Below are positions 36,229 through 46,500 of a DNA stretch of 64,000 nucleotides, in pieces; position 1 is the first letter of the stretch, and each line of letters opens with the position of its first letter. Origin of the DNA: Aquabacterium sp. A3 (GTDB lineage: Bacteria; Pseudomonadota; Gammaproteobacteria; Burkholderiales; Burkholderiaceae_C); the NCBI RefSeq assembly GCF_038069945.1, contig NZ_JBBPEV010000001.1, positions 1,364,001 to 1,428,000 on the forward strand. Reading direction: 5' to 3'. The position numbers were made by a program, and so were the translations under genes. Under the pieces are notes generated by a model. That model ran no database searches and was not told the origin of the DNA. It worked only from the letters and a program-made list of their open reading frames with translations.

Positions 36229-37212
36229 ATGGGCGCCCAAACTGATCGCATCGTCAAAATTGAAAGCCTGCTGCGCCGTAACCGCCCGGTCAACTTTCAA
36301 ACATTGCGCGACATCCTGGAGGTTTCTCCCGCAACCATCAAGCGCGATCTGGCTTTTCTGCGTGATCGACTCGGCTGCCCCATCATTTACGACCGGGCCG
36401 AAGACACCTACCGCCTTGACGCCTCAGCTCAAGTCGGAGAACGCCTGGAAATCCCAGGCCTGTGGTTCAGCGCAACAGAGCTTCATGCACTGCTGACGGC
36501 CCACCAATTACTCAGTAGCCTCGACCCCAATGGCGCACTGAATAGGCATGTCGGCCCCTTGCTGGATCGCATCCACCAGTTGGTCGGTCAGAATGATCGC
36601 GACCGGATCGACGTGATGCAGCGCATCAGCGTGATCAATGCCAGCCAGCGCCCCGTCGAGGCGCCCTGCTTCGAAGCGGTATGCAGCGCATTGCTGGGCC
36701 GCCATAGGCTTTCCTTCAAGTACTTCACGCGCTCACGCCAGGCCGAGTCCCGTCGAGAAGGTTCCCCCCAACGCCTGATCTATTACCGCAACACCTGGTA
36801 CCTGGACGCGTGGTGCCACAAGAACAACGACCTGCGCCGCTTTGCCCTCGACGCCATGGACGACGTTCAGGTGCGGGATGAAAAAGCCAAGGAGGTCGCC
36901 ATCAGCACAGTCATCAAGAAACTGGACGGGGGCTATGGCATCTACGCTGGCAACCAATTGCGCTGGGCGCGACTGATGTTCAGTGCCCGCGCGTCGCAAT
37001 GGGTGGCTCGCGAGCGATGGCACCCTGATCAGCAATTGACTGCGCTGGACGATGGCAGGGTAGAGATGAAACTGCCTTTCACCGACATGACCGAACTGCG
37101 CATGGACATCTTGCGGCACGGCCCCGAGGTGGAGGTATTGGAGCCCAAAGAATTGAGGGCAGAGGTTGCACAGCAACTGCGCGATGCCCTGGCAACCTAC
37201 TCCCGCACTTAG
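36229..37212 (+). CDS. WYL-domain transcriptional regulator of the defence locus
   Basis: A 327-residue regulator. The N-terminal winged helix-turn-helix is RIVKIESLLRRNRPVNFQTL, EVSPATIKRDLAFLRD. A WYL domain fills the middle (about 140-215; RLSFKYFTRSRQAESRREGS, LIYYRNTWYLDAWCHKNNDL, where WYL is replaced by the equivalent RNTWYLDAW). A C-terminal WCX-like extension follows. BrxR and CapW proteins of this layout repress BREX and CBASS genes and sense a nucleic-acid ligand. It is the first gene of the locus and points toward the convergent seven-gene operon. Confidence 0.88.
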   Translation: MGAQTDRIVKIESLLRRNRPVNFQTLRDILEVSPATIKRDLAFLRDRLGCPIIYDRAEDTYRLDASAQVGERLEIPGLWFSATELHALLTAHQLLSSLDPNGALNRHVGPLLDRIHQLVGQNDRDRIDVMQRISVINASQRPVEAPCFEAVCSALLGRHRLSFKYFTRSRQAESRREGSPQRLIYYRNTWYLDAWCHKNNDLRRFALDAMDDVQVRDEKAKEVAISTVIKKLDGGYGIYAGNQLRWARLMFSARASQWVARERWHPDQQLTALDDGRVEMKLPFTDMTELRMDILRHGPEVEVLEPKELRAEVAQQLRDALATYSRT

Positions 37213-37339
37213 GGTGGTGGGGGCCATGGCATGGCTCGCCCGACACCACACTGAAGCTCATGCCATGAGCCTAAGACTGATCACAATGGAACGGATGCCC
37301 CTGTCCAACAGGCAGATTTAAGTTCAGAGGATCTTCCAG

Positions 37340-39010
37340 ATGGTCAACATTTCCGCATTGATGAAAGCCCTGCCCGTTTCCGGGCTTGAGCCGCAAGAAT
37401 TGGCCACCCTGACAGGCTTCCTCGACTTGCCTGAGCACCAGCGTTGGCACGGGCATATCACCTTGCTGGAGCCTCCTGCTGGCCATCGCATGCCGTACAT
37501 CAACCCCGTTGCCGCACTGATCATTCTGCTGCGACACCAAGGCATGGCCGCAGACGAGGCACCGGCTCATGCGCGCGCCCTGGTCAAGGAGTTGAGGGCC
37601 GACATGCCAGATGTGCCAACGGCCCGCTTCCTGGATGATTTGAGGCCCGATTCTCCCGAATGCCTGCCAGCGGCGACATTTGTCGAGGCACTGAAGAAGG
37701 AAGGGCTGATTTCAGAAGCAGTCGCCGAATTCCTCGAAAAGTCCATCGGGGTCGCAGCATCCGTGCCCATGTTCCGGGGGCCGGACAACTGGACCAGCCC
37801 GTGGTCGCTGCTTGACCTTCCCGAATGGCCGCCCAGTAAAGCGATGATCGAGTTCACCCCTGGCGCACCCTGGATCGACATCGACAGGTGGGGCACCAAA
37901 GAAGATTGGCCATCAGACGAGAACCCCTTCATCCAATGGCGCAAGGCCATCTACCCCATTGCTCAGGCGTTGGAGCAAACCCTGGGCGAGTCGGTCTACC
38001 ACTTCGCTGATCTGCAAGATGAACTGGACGACGATTACGTGCATCGGTTCTTGGTGCTGCACTGGTGTTGCTCACATAAGCCCGACGCGACGTTCGTGAA
38101 GCATCTCGTGACCATCAGTGGCGTCCGGGATGTGGATGAACTCAAAGCCGTGCTGATCGACCCGGCAAGCTACACCCATCCGTACAAGATGAACGGCGCG
38201 TCGGGACTGGAAACATTGCCCTGCCGGATCAGCTACCTGCCACCTGGCGCCCGCAAAACCATCGGCGTGTTGTTCTCAAGCCCAGAGGCACGCCCGGTGG
38301 CTCAGGCCATCCTGGCCATGCAGATCGGTGCCGACGCTCATGTCGTCGCCCCACAGGATTTGGCGTCTTTTGCCTGGATCAGGCAAGCGGCGATCAACTG
38401 CCCCAGATGGCGCACAGACTACATGCAGGGACAGTGCGTGGATCAACCCATCGAGACTCTGGCGTTGATCGACGAGCTGTTTATCATCACAGGTGACACA
38501 GCCGCATCAAAGGGACGTGACCTGCACCTACACGAATCAGTGGAGGACCTGCTTTGGCTCGCACTGGAAAATGGGATCGCCATCAAGTGCCTCGGCATAG
38601 ACCGCATGGGGCGATCAAACCCCGAATACTTTTTGAAGCAATGTGGCGCCCCAGAGCGAGTGGCTGCCAAGCGGGCGCTGCGCACGGCATTCACACAGCA
38701 ACTCACCGAACTACGCGTGAACAGCAAGGAGCACTGCAGTGGTTTGTGGGATGCAGAGGGCATCGCGCTGACCTATGACCAACTGGATTTGCCATTCCCG
38801 TTGGTCAGGCGAATCGCCGCCTGGCAGCGAGACCATGACGAGAACATCAGCGAGCCCCCATATGGGCCGCCCGGGTCATTCTGGACGCGACACAGACGCG
38901 AGCAATCGCAAATCACCAGGGAACTGCAAGCAGAGTTGGGGCCGAGCGTCGCGGTCAAGGCCATGGTCGATGGGGCGTGGTCGGCTGCGCAGGACCTGCC
39001 ACGCTGGTAA
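37340..39010 (+). CDS. Unknown 556-residue protein of the defence locus
   Basis: No family is recognised. The N-terminal 110 residues are helical. A middle part is rich in Trp (FRGPDNWTSPWSLLDLPEWP). The segment around 380-440 (LALIDELFIITGDTAASKGR, LHESVEDLLWLALENGIAIK) looks like an alternating beta-alpha fold. The C-terminal block SGLWDAEGIALTYDQLDLPF ending LGPSVAV resembles motifs at the end of other uncharacterised island proteins. It lies 127 bp after the WYL gene and ends 53 bp before the convergent operon. Co-location makes it a candidate partner or immunity component. Confidence 0.7.
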   Translation: MVNISALMKALPVSGLEPQELATLTGFLDLPEHQRWHGHITLLEPPAGHRMPYINPVAALIILLRHQGMAADEAPAHARALVKELRADMPDVPTARFLDDLRPDSPECLPAATFVEALKKEGLISEAVAEFLEKSIGVAASVPMFRGPDNWTSPWSLLDLPEWPPSKAMIEFTPGAPWIDIDRWGTKEDWPSDENPFIQWRKAIYPIAQALEQTLGESVYHFADLQDELDDDYVHRFLVLHWCCSHKPDATFVKHLVTISGVRDVDELKAVLIDPASYTHPYKMNGASGLETLPCRISYLPPGARKTIGVLFSSPEARPVAQAILAMQIGADAHVVAPQDLASFAWIRQAAINCPRWRTDYMQGQCVDQPIETLALIDELFIITGDTAASKGRDLHLHESVEDLLWLALENGIAIKCLGIDRMGRSNPEYFLKQCGAPERVAAKRALRTAFTQQLTELRVNSKEHCSGLWDAEGIALTYDQLDLPFPLVRRIAAWQRDHDENISEPPYGPPGSFWTRHRREQSQITRELQAELGPSVAVKAMVDGAWSAAQDLPRW

Positions 39011-39063
39011 CTCAGCGCCAACGTGGCGCGAAAGCCTTCCCCTCACGCATCAATCGTTGTGAG

Positions 39064-39633
39064 TCACCTGGGATCATTTTCAGCTTCGGCTTGGCTCTTC
39101 TGAAAGCTTTCGTACATCGACGCGATCCGAAACACGTGCATCGTCGCAGCCAGGGCGCTGGCGAGGGAATAGATGAAGAGCGCGTAGCCAATGAAACCCG
39201 CCGCCCCATTCATCCACGGAAGGGCGGCCTTGAAAAAAGCCGGTGCATCAATCCAAGGGAAGTACATGGCCTTGGCGATGATCGCGAACAACAGCGCCAA
39301 GATCTGTACCAGGATGAAGTGCACGAATGTGGAGCAAAGCCTGACGTAAGCGGTCGGGGCATCCTCGTCGTCCTCGTCATCTGGCTCAGCGAGCAGTTGC
39401 CTGAACTTCTCATCGCCGAAGCTGATGAAGATGGCAAACCCTCCAAGGGTGAAGCCGAGGACGTTGGGGACGATCGCAGTCACTTGATCCCACCAACCAG
39501 GGGTGAGCCAGACATTGGCACAAATCAACGTGATCAGAAGCGCCGCGTGCAAGTAGAACGAGCGCACCAAGGCAGCGGTGCCGCCATAGGCACGCCAGTA
39601 CCGTGCGTAGATGCTGAACACGCCCTTGTACAT
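39064..39633 (-). CDS. Four-helix membrane protein, last gene of the defence operon
   Basis: A 189-residue integral membrane protein. Four hydrophobic segments are visible: LHAALLITLICANVWLTPG, VTAIVPNVLGFTLGGFAIFI, TFVHFILVQILALLFAIIAK and AAGFIGYALFIYSLASALAA. An acidic cytoplasmic-like loop with EPDDEDDEDAP lies between helices 2 and 3. The start at 39633 lies 10 bp after the DUF4747-like gene. It could be a membrane effector or anchor paired with that gene. No established family is recognised. Confidence 0.75.
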   Translation of the reverse strand: MYKGVFSIYARYWRAYGGTAALVRSFYLHAALLITLICANVWLTPGWWDQVTAIVPNVLGFTLGGFAIFISFGDEKFRQLLAEPDDEDDEDAPTAYVRLCSTFVHFILVQILALLFAIIAKAMYFPWIDAPAFFKAALPWMNGAAGFIGYALFIYSLASALAATMHVFRIASMYESFQKSQAEAENDPR

Positions 39634-39643
39634 GGTCACCCCG

Positions 39644-40510
39644 TCAGCCGAGCATGTCTGCGGCTCGCCGCAACGTGTCAAACAGTGTCTCGACATTTGG
39701 ATCATGCTGGAAGCGTTCGCGCAAGGGCTTATCCTCGGTCGACATGTCCTGCTTGACTCCGGCTGCATCGTGACCGCTTGCCGTCACCTTGCCATTGCTT
39801 GCCGCCACCCTGGCCAGGGCCACCGTCTCCGCATCTGGCTTGATCGTCTGGTTCCGTTCTGAGTCCAGCTGAACCGTTTGCTTGCGGACGTTCTGTTTCT
39901 TCAGCCGATCTTTCCAGCTCTTCTCGATGTCATCGCCATCGTCAGGATTGGGCGGAACCAGCTCGATCACCAGATGTTCGAGTGACGTGAGGCTCAAGAT
40001 CTCATCCAGCGCATCCTTGGCCGGCTCCACCGTGATTTCCACAGGAGGGAACAAACCCTCCAAGGCGAGCGGCTGAAAGACGCCATCCAAGAGCTGCTTG
40101 GCAGTACTCGGGGACATGTTGTCTTTTCGATCCTTGGATACAAGGTACAGGCGATGGGTGGCCGGTTTGAACAGAAACGGGACCCTCTGCAAATGCGGCA
40201 GCAGGTGCGAAGGAATACTCAGTGCTTCCAGATCGTCAGGTGATGCGGCCTCTTTCGTCTGGGCGTTGAACCATGGCTCGTCGGGGTCCAGCTTCAAGAA
40301 GCGATACAGCTCGCCCGTCAACTCCTTCTCAGCGCTCGCGCTGGCCGTGCCATACAGTGAGCCGATCATTCCCCCGTGGACACTTCCAAGGCGCACCATG
40401 CGTTTGGCGGCGAACGCCGTAGACAACAGCTCCACATACCGCCTCCTGGAATGTGGCGAGTGCATGGCGAGGTTCAGGCAAGAGACCGTGATCGTCCGGG
40501 TTCGTTCCAT
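39644..40510 (-). CDS. DUF4747-like protein
   Basis: A 288-residue protein whose N-terminus (RTITVSCLNLAMHSPHSRRR, YVELLSTAFAAKRMVRLGSV) and overall layout resemble my recollection of DUF4747 proteins; a profile search would settle this. The middle part (LLPHLQRVPFLFKPATHRLY, EITVEPAKDALDEILSL) has RNA/DNA-binding-like beta-alpha segments, and the C-terminus is charged and probably disordered. It lies 49 bp after the DUF1998 helicase gene and 10 bp before the membrane protein gene. DUF4747 proteins accompanied by small membrane proteins occur in mobile islands; the function is unknown. Confidence 0.55.
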   Translation of the reverse strand: MERTRTITVSCLNLAMHSPHSRRRYVELLSTAFAAKRMVRLGSVHGGMIGSLYGTASASAEKELTGELYRFLKLDPDEPWFNAQTKEAASPDDLEALSIPSHLLPHLQRVPFLFKPATHRLYLVSKDRKDNMSPSTAKQLLDGVFQPLALEGLFPPVEITVEPAKDALDEILSLTSLEHLVIELVPPNPDDGDDIEKSWKDRLKKQNVRKQTVQLDSERNQTIKPDAETVALARVAASNGKVTASGHDAAGVKQDMSTEDKPLRERFQHDPNVETLFDTLRRAADMLG

Positions 40511-40559
40511 GATGTCGTTTTGCTTCCCAAATTGAAATTTCTTGTGGTCTTTGCTCGCG

Positions 40560-43500
40560 TCAGAGGACCCGAACCAGCTCAGCGACAGCTCGCACCGCGT
40601 TTGCGTCAGACGGGGTCAGCTGGATCGGCGTGAACGCCGGGTTCACTGGACTCAAGGTGATCTTGGTCTGCTGGACATCACCGTCATCGCCAACCAACTT
40701 CTCGCTGCGATACAGCTTGAGCGTGTATTGCCCGCCCGTTTCCGGATCGGTCACGCCGCTGTGCCAGACCAGCAGCTTACGTCCATCCTTCGTGCCACCT
40801 GGCACCGGGCGGAACAGACAGTAGCTTCCAGACGGAACCAAAGGCTCCATCGATTGGCCCACAACCTGTGCAACGAACATCCCCGGTGCCAGCTTGAACT
40901 CATCCAGAACGGCCCACTCGTCGGCGTGGTCAGCCAAAGCATCAAGATTGCCCTGCTCCTCACTCCACAGGCCCGCCGCAGCCTTCAGTGTGCTGATCGG
41001 CACGCAAGTGTCGTAGGGCTTGAACGCTGCCTGACCGGGTTGGATCACGGGGAACGGGTAGATCGTGGCGCTCGGGGCACTGGCTGGCGCCTCGGCCGGT
41101 TGCGCACCCGTGGCGATTTCAAACCACCCGTCGGCGGCTTCGACTTCTTTGGCTTTGGCCTTGCCCACCACGGCCTTGGCGATGCGGCGCATGTGCGTGC
41201 GCATCACGGTCTTGTCGTACAGCTCCTGGTACTGGATGGCCACCACCTCGTAGTCGGTGTTCAGCAATTCATCGCGGATCTGCCGGTCCTGCGCCGCCGT
41301 CTGCGAGTTGCCATGCAGGTGCTCACTCATACCGTCTAGGTAGACGCAAACGCCGTCGAACTGGTCGTTCGGTTTGTGGAAGTAGACATCAGGCCGGGTC
41401 ACCACGCCGCCGCTCAACTCAATGGGTCGCTCCGTCTCAAAGTCGAGGAGGCCAGCCGCTTTGAGCATGGCAACGAGCTGCTGCTCGGGCGGGTTGCCAG
41501 GCTTCTTGCCCTGGTTGTCGTCGGGCAGCACTGCTGGGATCGCGTGGCTGAGGATGAGGCCGTCACCCCAGTTCGTGATGCACTCAAACGCCGCATGCCT
41601 GTTCAGGTGCTCGTGATAGAACGAATTGCGAAAGTTCTGCAAGCAATCGATGCACGAGGTGTCGCAGGCGGATGGGCAGTCCTCGACCAGCGCCAGGGTG
41701 TGCTTGACCACAGCGGGCCAGTGCGCGAGCAACTGCTCCAGCAGGCCCGAACCACCAGGCATCGGGTCATACAACAGGGCATCGAACTTGTCAGACCCTG
41801 GCTTACCCAACACCTGAACCTGCAGATCCGAGATTTCCATGTCCAGTACACCCGCAGCCCCTTGCCGCAAGGCTTCCATCACGCTGTAAGCAGCCTCCTT
41901 CGACGCACAGTCGGGCAGCACCAGCGCGTCGGCCACCACTTCGGCGTAGAAAGCGATCTTCTGGATGGGCCGCCCACAACGCTCGATGTGGTGCTCGTTG
42001 AAGGCATCCAGCTCCTTGAGGGTGCTCATCGGCGAGCGGCTTTGGCCGCAGACCATGCACACGGGGTAGCCCATCTCACCGCTGGATCGCACCTGCGAAG
42101 CCGCACCCACATTGACCAAGCGCATGTGCAGCCCGTGCTTCAGGTGCAGCGTGGCCGCACCCCATTCATAGGCCTTGCCACCCGAATGGCGCCCTTGGTC
42201 CTGGCCGAAGACGGCCACCGGAAGCTGGAAGCGGTAGTCCTCATCGTCTGAGATGTAGGACTGGTGCGGCGCATCCACGTCACACACCTGCACGCCGAAG
42301 ATGCTGGACACCCCCACCGATTCAGCTTGCGTGGGTGCAGCAGCCTTACCCAGCCCTCCGGTCTCCTGGATCGCTTCATTCGCAAGGTCCACCGCAAACA
42401 CGATTGGCTCTTCCGGCACCAGATGGAAGGTGCGCGGCACGAACTTGTGTGCGTTGGCGTAGATCAGGTTACCCGGCACGTACTCGCGCACGGCCAGTGC
42501 GCTGTTGCGCCGCAGTTCCCAGTCAGAGATGTCTGATCCAAAGCGCGGTGCGATGTGCGTGATGCTGACCGCGCCGGTGTCCAGGCCATAGCCTGGCAGG
42601 AAGCCTTCGGCCGCCAGCACGCCATAGGTGTTGGTGTCGTCAACACCCTCGGCCTGGTTAGCCCGACGGCGAGCCTCACCCTTGAGCTTCTTGACCAGGC
42701 GCTCGCAGCGACTGCGCAGCGCTTCTTCATCAGGGTCCAGCGCCCCCTTGGCACTGGCCACCTTGCGCAGGCGCTCCAGCTGATTCAGCGCCCATTGCAG
42801 GCGCTGGAAGAGGCGGTCCACCACCACTTGCAACTCTGCTGACAACCCGTCGATGGTGGCCTCCACACTGGCCTGGCTGACCACATCAGCATCTGCCGCT
42901 GGCCACCCTTGCTGGAAGGCCGTCATCGTGGCCGACAGCAGTGCTTGGCGATGGCGCTGAATCACTGTTTCCAACGCGCTCACCTTCATCGGCGCAGGGC
43001 GCACCATGCCCTCAGGGGTGAACAGGTAAGTTCTGATCTGCTGTGGCAAGCAACTGCGTACCGCTTCTTGCAGCTCATCCATCGCGGCTTGAGGCAGGGC
43101 CTTGTCACGCAGCATCTTGAAAACTGCAGTGAGCACCGTGGCATGCACATGCTTGGCCACCATGATGGGGTTGCGCAAGTTGAAGCTGGGGGGCTCGACC
43201 AAACCTTCCAGCATCTTCAACGGTTCGTTGAAGTAGGCACGGTCATGGCTGGCGGCGCGCGCATAGGTGATGTCCAGCGCCATGCGGAACTGACGACCCG
43301 CACGGCCTGCGCGCTGCCAGTAGTTGGCTGGAAGCGGGGGCACGTTGCGCATCAGCACCGCATCCAAGGCACCGATGTTCACGCCCATCTCCAGCGTGGG
43401 TGTACACACCAACGTGTTGATGCGCTCGTTGTCGCCCTTGAAAGCGTTCTCGATGCGCTCCCGGTCTGGCCCGGGGATCTGGGCTGAGTGCTCTTTGGCA

Positions 43501-46500
43501 CGCAACATAGCGAATTCCTGATCGAGCAACAGCAGGTCGTAGTCGTCCGCGTTCTCCGGCTCCAACACCAGCTTGCCCGCGCAACGCCAAGCCATGCATG
43601 ACAGCGTCGGGTTCGGTCGGCTGTGCAAGCGCCGGCAGGTTTGACAGCGGTACATGCCCTTGGCGGGTCGCATCTTCAACCGATCGACGTCCACCTGGTG
43701 CGCGCCCACGCAGCCAGGCAGCAACTTGCCGCGAGCACCCTTCAACTGAACCGGCGCCAACAGCAGCAGCTCGTTGGCCACCAGCGCCCACATCTCGCTC
43801 AGGAACTCGCCTGCATCACCGCTGGGAACACCCCAGGCCAGTGCCGCTTGTCGGGCCACAGTGGCATGGGTGCTGAACCACTGCTTGATTCGTGTCTCGT
43901 CGTCTTGCCCGTCACGCTGGAACTTCAGAGCCGAGGGCACGCCCTTCATGGATGGCAGGTAACCCCGCAAGACCTCGCGCTCGCCGTCCAGCCACACCTT
44001 GGAATACACGCCGGTGACACTGTCAAAGATCATGCGCCGTGACCGCGCTGCATCCAGCAGAGACGCCACGCCCTGCGCCAGCGCCTCAGGCTCGCAGCCG
44101 ATCCTGGCAGCCCATCGCTTGATCTCAGGGCGCTCACCGTCCAGGCCCAGGTAGTCCACCTTCAGTCGGCCCATGGGTTCCAGGCCCAGGCGCTGTCGGC
44201 CACCGATGGCCAGTTCACGCAAGATCTGAACACGCAGGAACCACTTGCGTTCCTGGCCGTGCGCCTGGCCCGTCTCTGACTTGGGCTCGACACGCCACAC
44301 CTCAGGGATCAGCGCACGCGACAACTCGTCGTCCGCATCCAAGTGCTGGTCCAGCCACAGCGTGAGGTCGCTGACCGAAATCGTTCCCTGCTTGAGTTTC
44401 TGATAAATCAGTTCGCGGAAGCGATAGCGGCGCGATCGGTCTTGCATCCAGCCAGCCTGGAAGGCCGCGTCCTGCCGGTTGTCAGCAAACACCAGCAGGC
44501 GGCGGCGCTCGGCACGGTGAATCATGCTTTGGGCCAACACATGCACGTCGGCCACCGTGGTGGCCCGAACAGGACGCGCTGGCTCACGGTAGTTGCCACT
44601 GAATCGGCGGCCAGCCGCTCCGCAAGACACACAACGCGTCAACTTGCCCTTGTGCTCATCCTTCTGCTGGACGAAGTACAGCGGCTTGAGCGCCTTGTTG
44701 CGGCCACAGCCCGCGCACTCAGTGACGTTGTCATCATGGACAGTGCCGCAGTAACGGCAGGCGAACAGCGTTTCGGTTCGGACGGGCTCTTCCTCGGCAT
44801 CGTTGCCCACTTGGTGGTCCAGCGACAAGGCACGCACGCCGCCCAGTTTGATGTCTGCCCCACGCCAGACGCGGCCCTTGCCCTCAGCTGAGCCACCACC
44901 GGGGTGCGCGCCGGTGAAGTCAAAGTCCTCCAAACCGTGCTCGAAGTAGTGCTGCCCGCAGGTGGTGCAGCTCAGTAGCGGGAAGCGATGCAGGTCGGTG
45001 TTCTCGGCCAGTGCGTCCTCAGCCGACAGCCACAGCTTGGCATCCTTGCTCTGGTCAGGGAAGGTGACCACCGCGCCGCTGACGCCGCGCACAAAGCCAT
45101 GCACTACAGGGCGCAACAAGGGCCGGCCGCCTTGGCGCGCGGCAGCGCCCAGGGCCAGCCACACCAGGATCTCCTCTTGTGAGATGGTGCGCCCCAGCTT
45201 TTCGCTCAGATTGACCAGCAGGTCATCGAGCGCACGCGGACGGCGCAGCGATTCAGCGATCTGGTAGACCACTTCGTTGTGGCTCATCCAATGCCCGATG
45301 GCCTCGCGCCAAGGGCCAGGCTGCAATCGGCTGCCCGTGGCGGTGGTGAACCATACGCGCAAGGCCTGCACATCGGCCTCGGTGGCCTCTTCCCGGTCAA
45401 CCTGGGTCAGCACCTCCAGCACGGTCTGCAACTGGGCCGATTGGTCACCGTTGAGTGGCGGGCTGGCAGTTCGGGGCGTACCCCACACATCGGCCTCGTA
45501 GCTTTCGCCCACCAGGGCGACATTCTTGCCGTCCACGCCAAAGAAGCGGCTGGCAAACTCGCGCCCAGCGTCCAGGCCCTTGACCGGATCGGCGATGGTG
45601 GCCGAGGTGGCAATGCAGGTGGTGCTGGACTGGTCCTTGCCGCAATAGGCACGTAGGCGGCGAATCAGGCAAGCCGTCTCGGCACCTTGCGCCCCGGTGA
45701 AGGTGTGGGCCTCGTCGAAGACCATGAACTCCAGCCGGGCGTTGTCGAACAACTCCAGGTCGTGCTGGCGGGTCAGCAACAGCTCCAACTGTTTCACGTT
45801 GGTCAGCAGGATGCGCGGTTGTTGGCCGGGGGTTCGCATGGCCTCGCGGCTGGTGCGCTCTTCCGCAGGGTGCAGGGCCACGTCCTGCTTCTTGGCCTGC
45901 ATGTCGGCCAGCTTGTTCTGATAGTCGGCCGCAGTGCTGCCGGGCGGCAAGCGCACGCCCACCACGTCAGACTCTTTCTGCGGCGTCTTGCCCACGTACA
46001 TGCCGAAGGTCACGCCCGTACCGGCAAGCAGCGCGCGCATGCGTTGCAACTGGTCTTCGGCGAGCGCGTTCATGGGGTAGACGATCACAGCGGTGATGCC
46101 TGCGGTCGCATCCTCGTCACGCAGTTGCAGGCAGCGGCTGATGATGGGAAACAGGAAAGATTCGGTCTTGCCCGAGCCCGTGCCCGTGGCCACCAGCGTA
46201 GGCTGGCCGGCGTGGATGGCACGGAAAGCCTGCTCCTGGTGGCGGTAGGCCGCCGGGTAGGGAGACAGCTTGCGGATGTGGGCGTGCAGCACCCCTTCCT
46301 TCACCAACTGTTCCAAGGTCGCGCCCTGCTGGAAGGTGCGTGACAGCGAGATGTACGGCCCCTTCATCAGTGGCGTGTTACGGGTGTGCTCCAGGTTGAG
46401 CAGCGTCCGCATCTGCTGGTACAGGCCCGTGTCGGCGAAAGCGTAGGTGCTGAGCTGGTAGCGCAAAAAGTCGCCGACGACCTGCTCGGTGTAGGTGATG

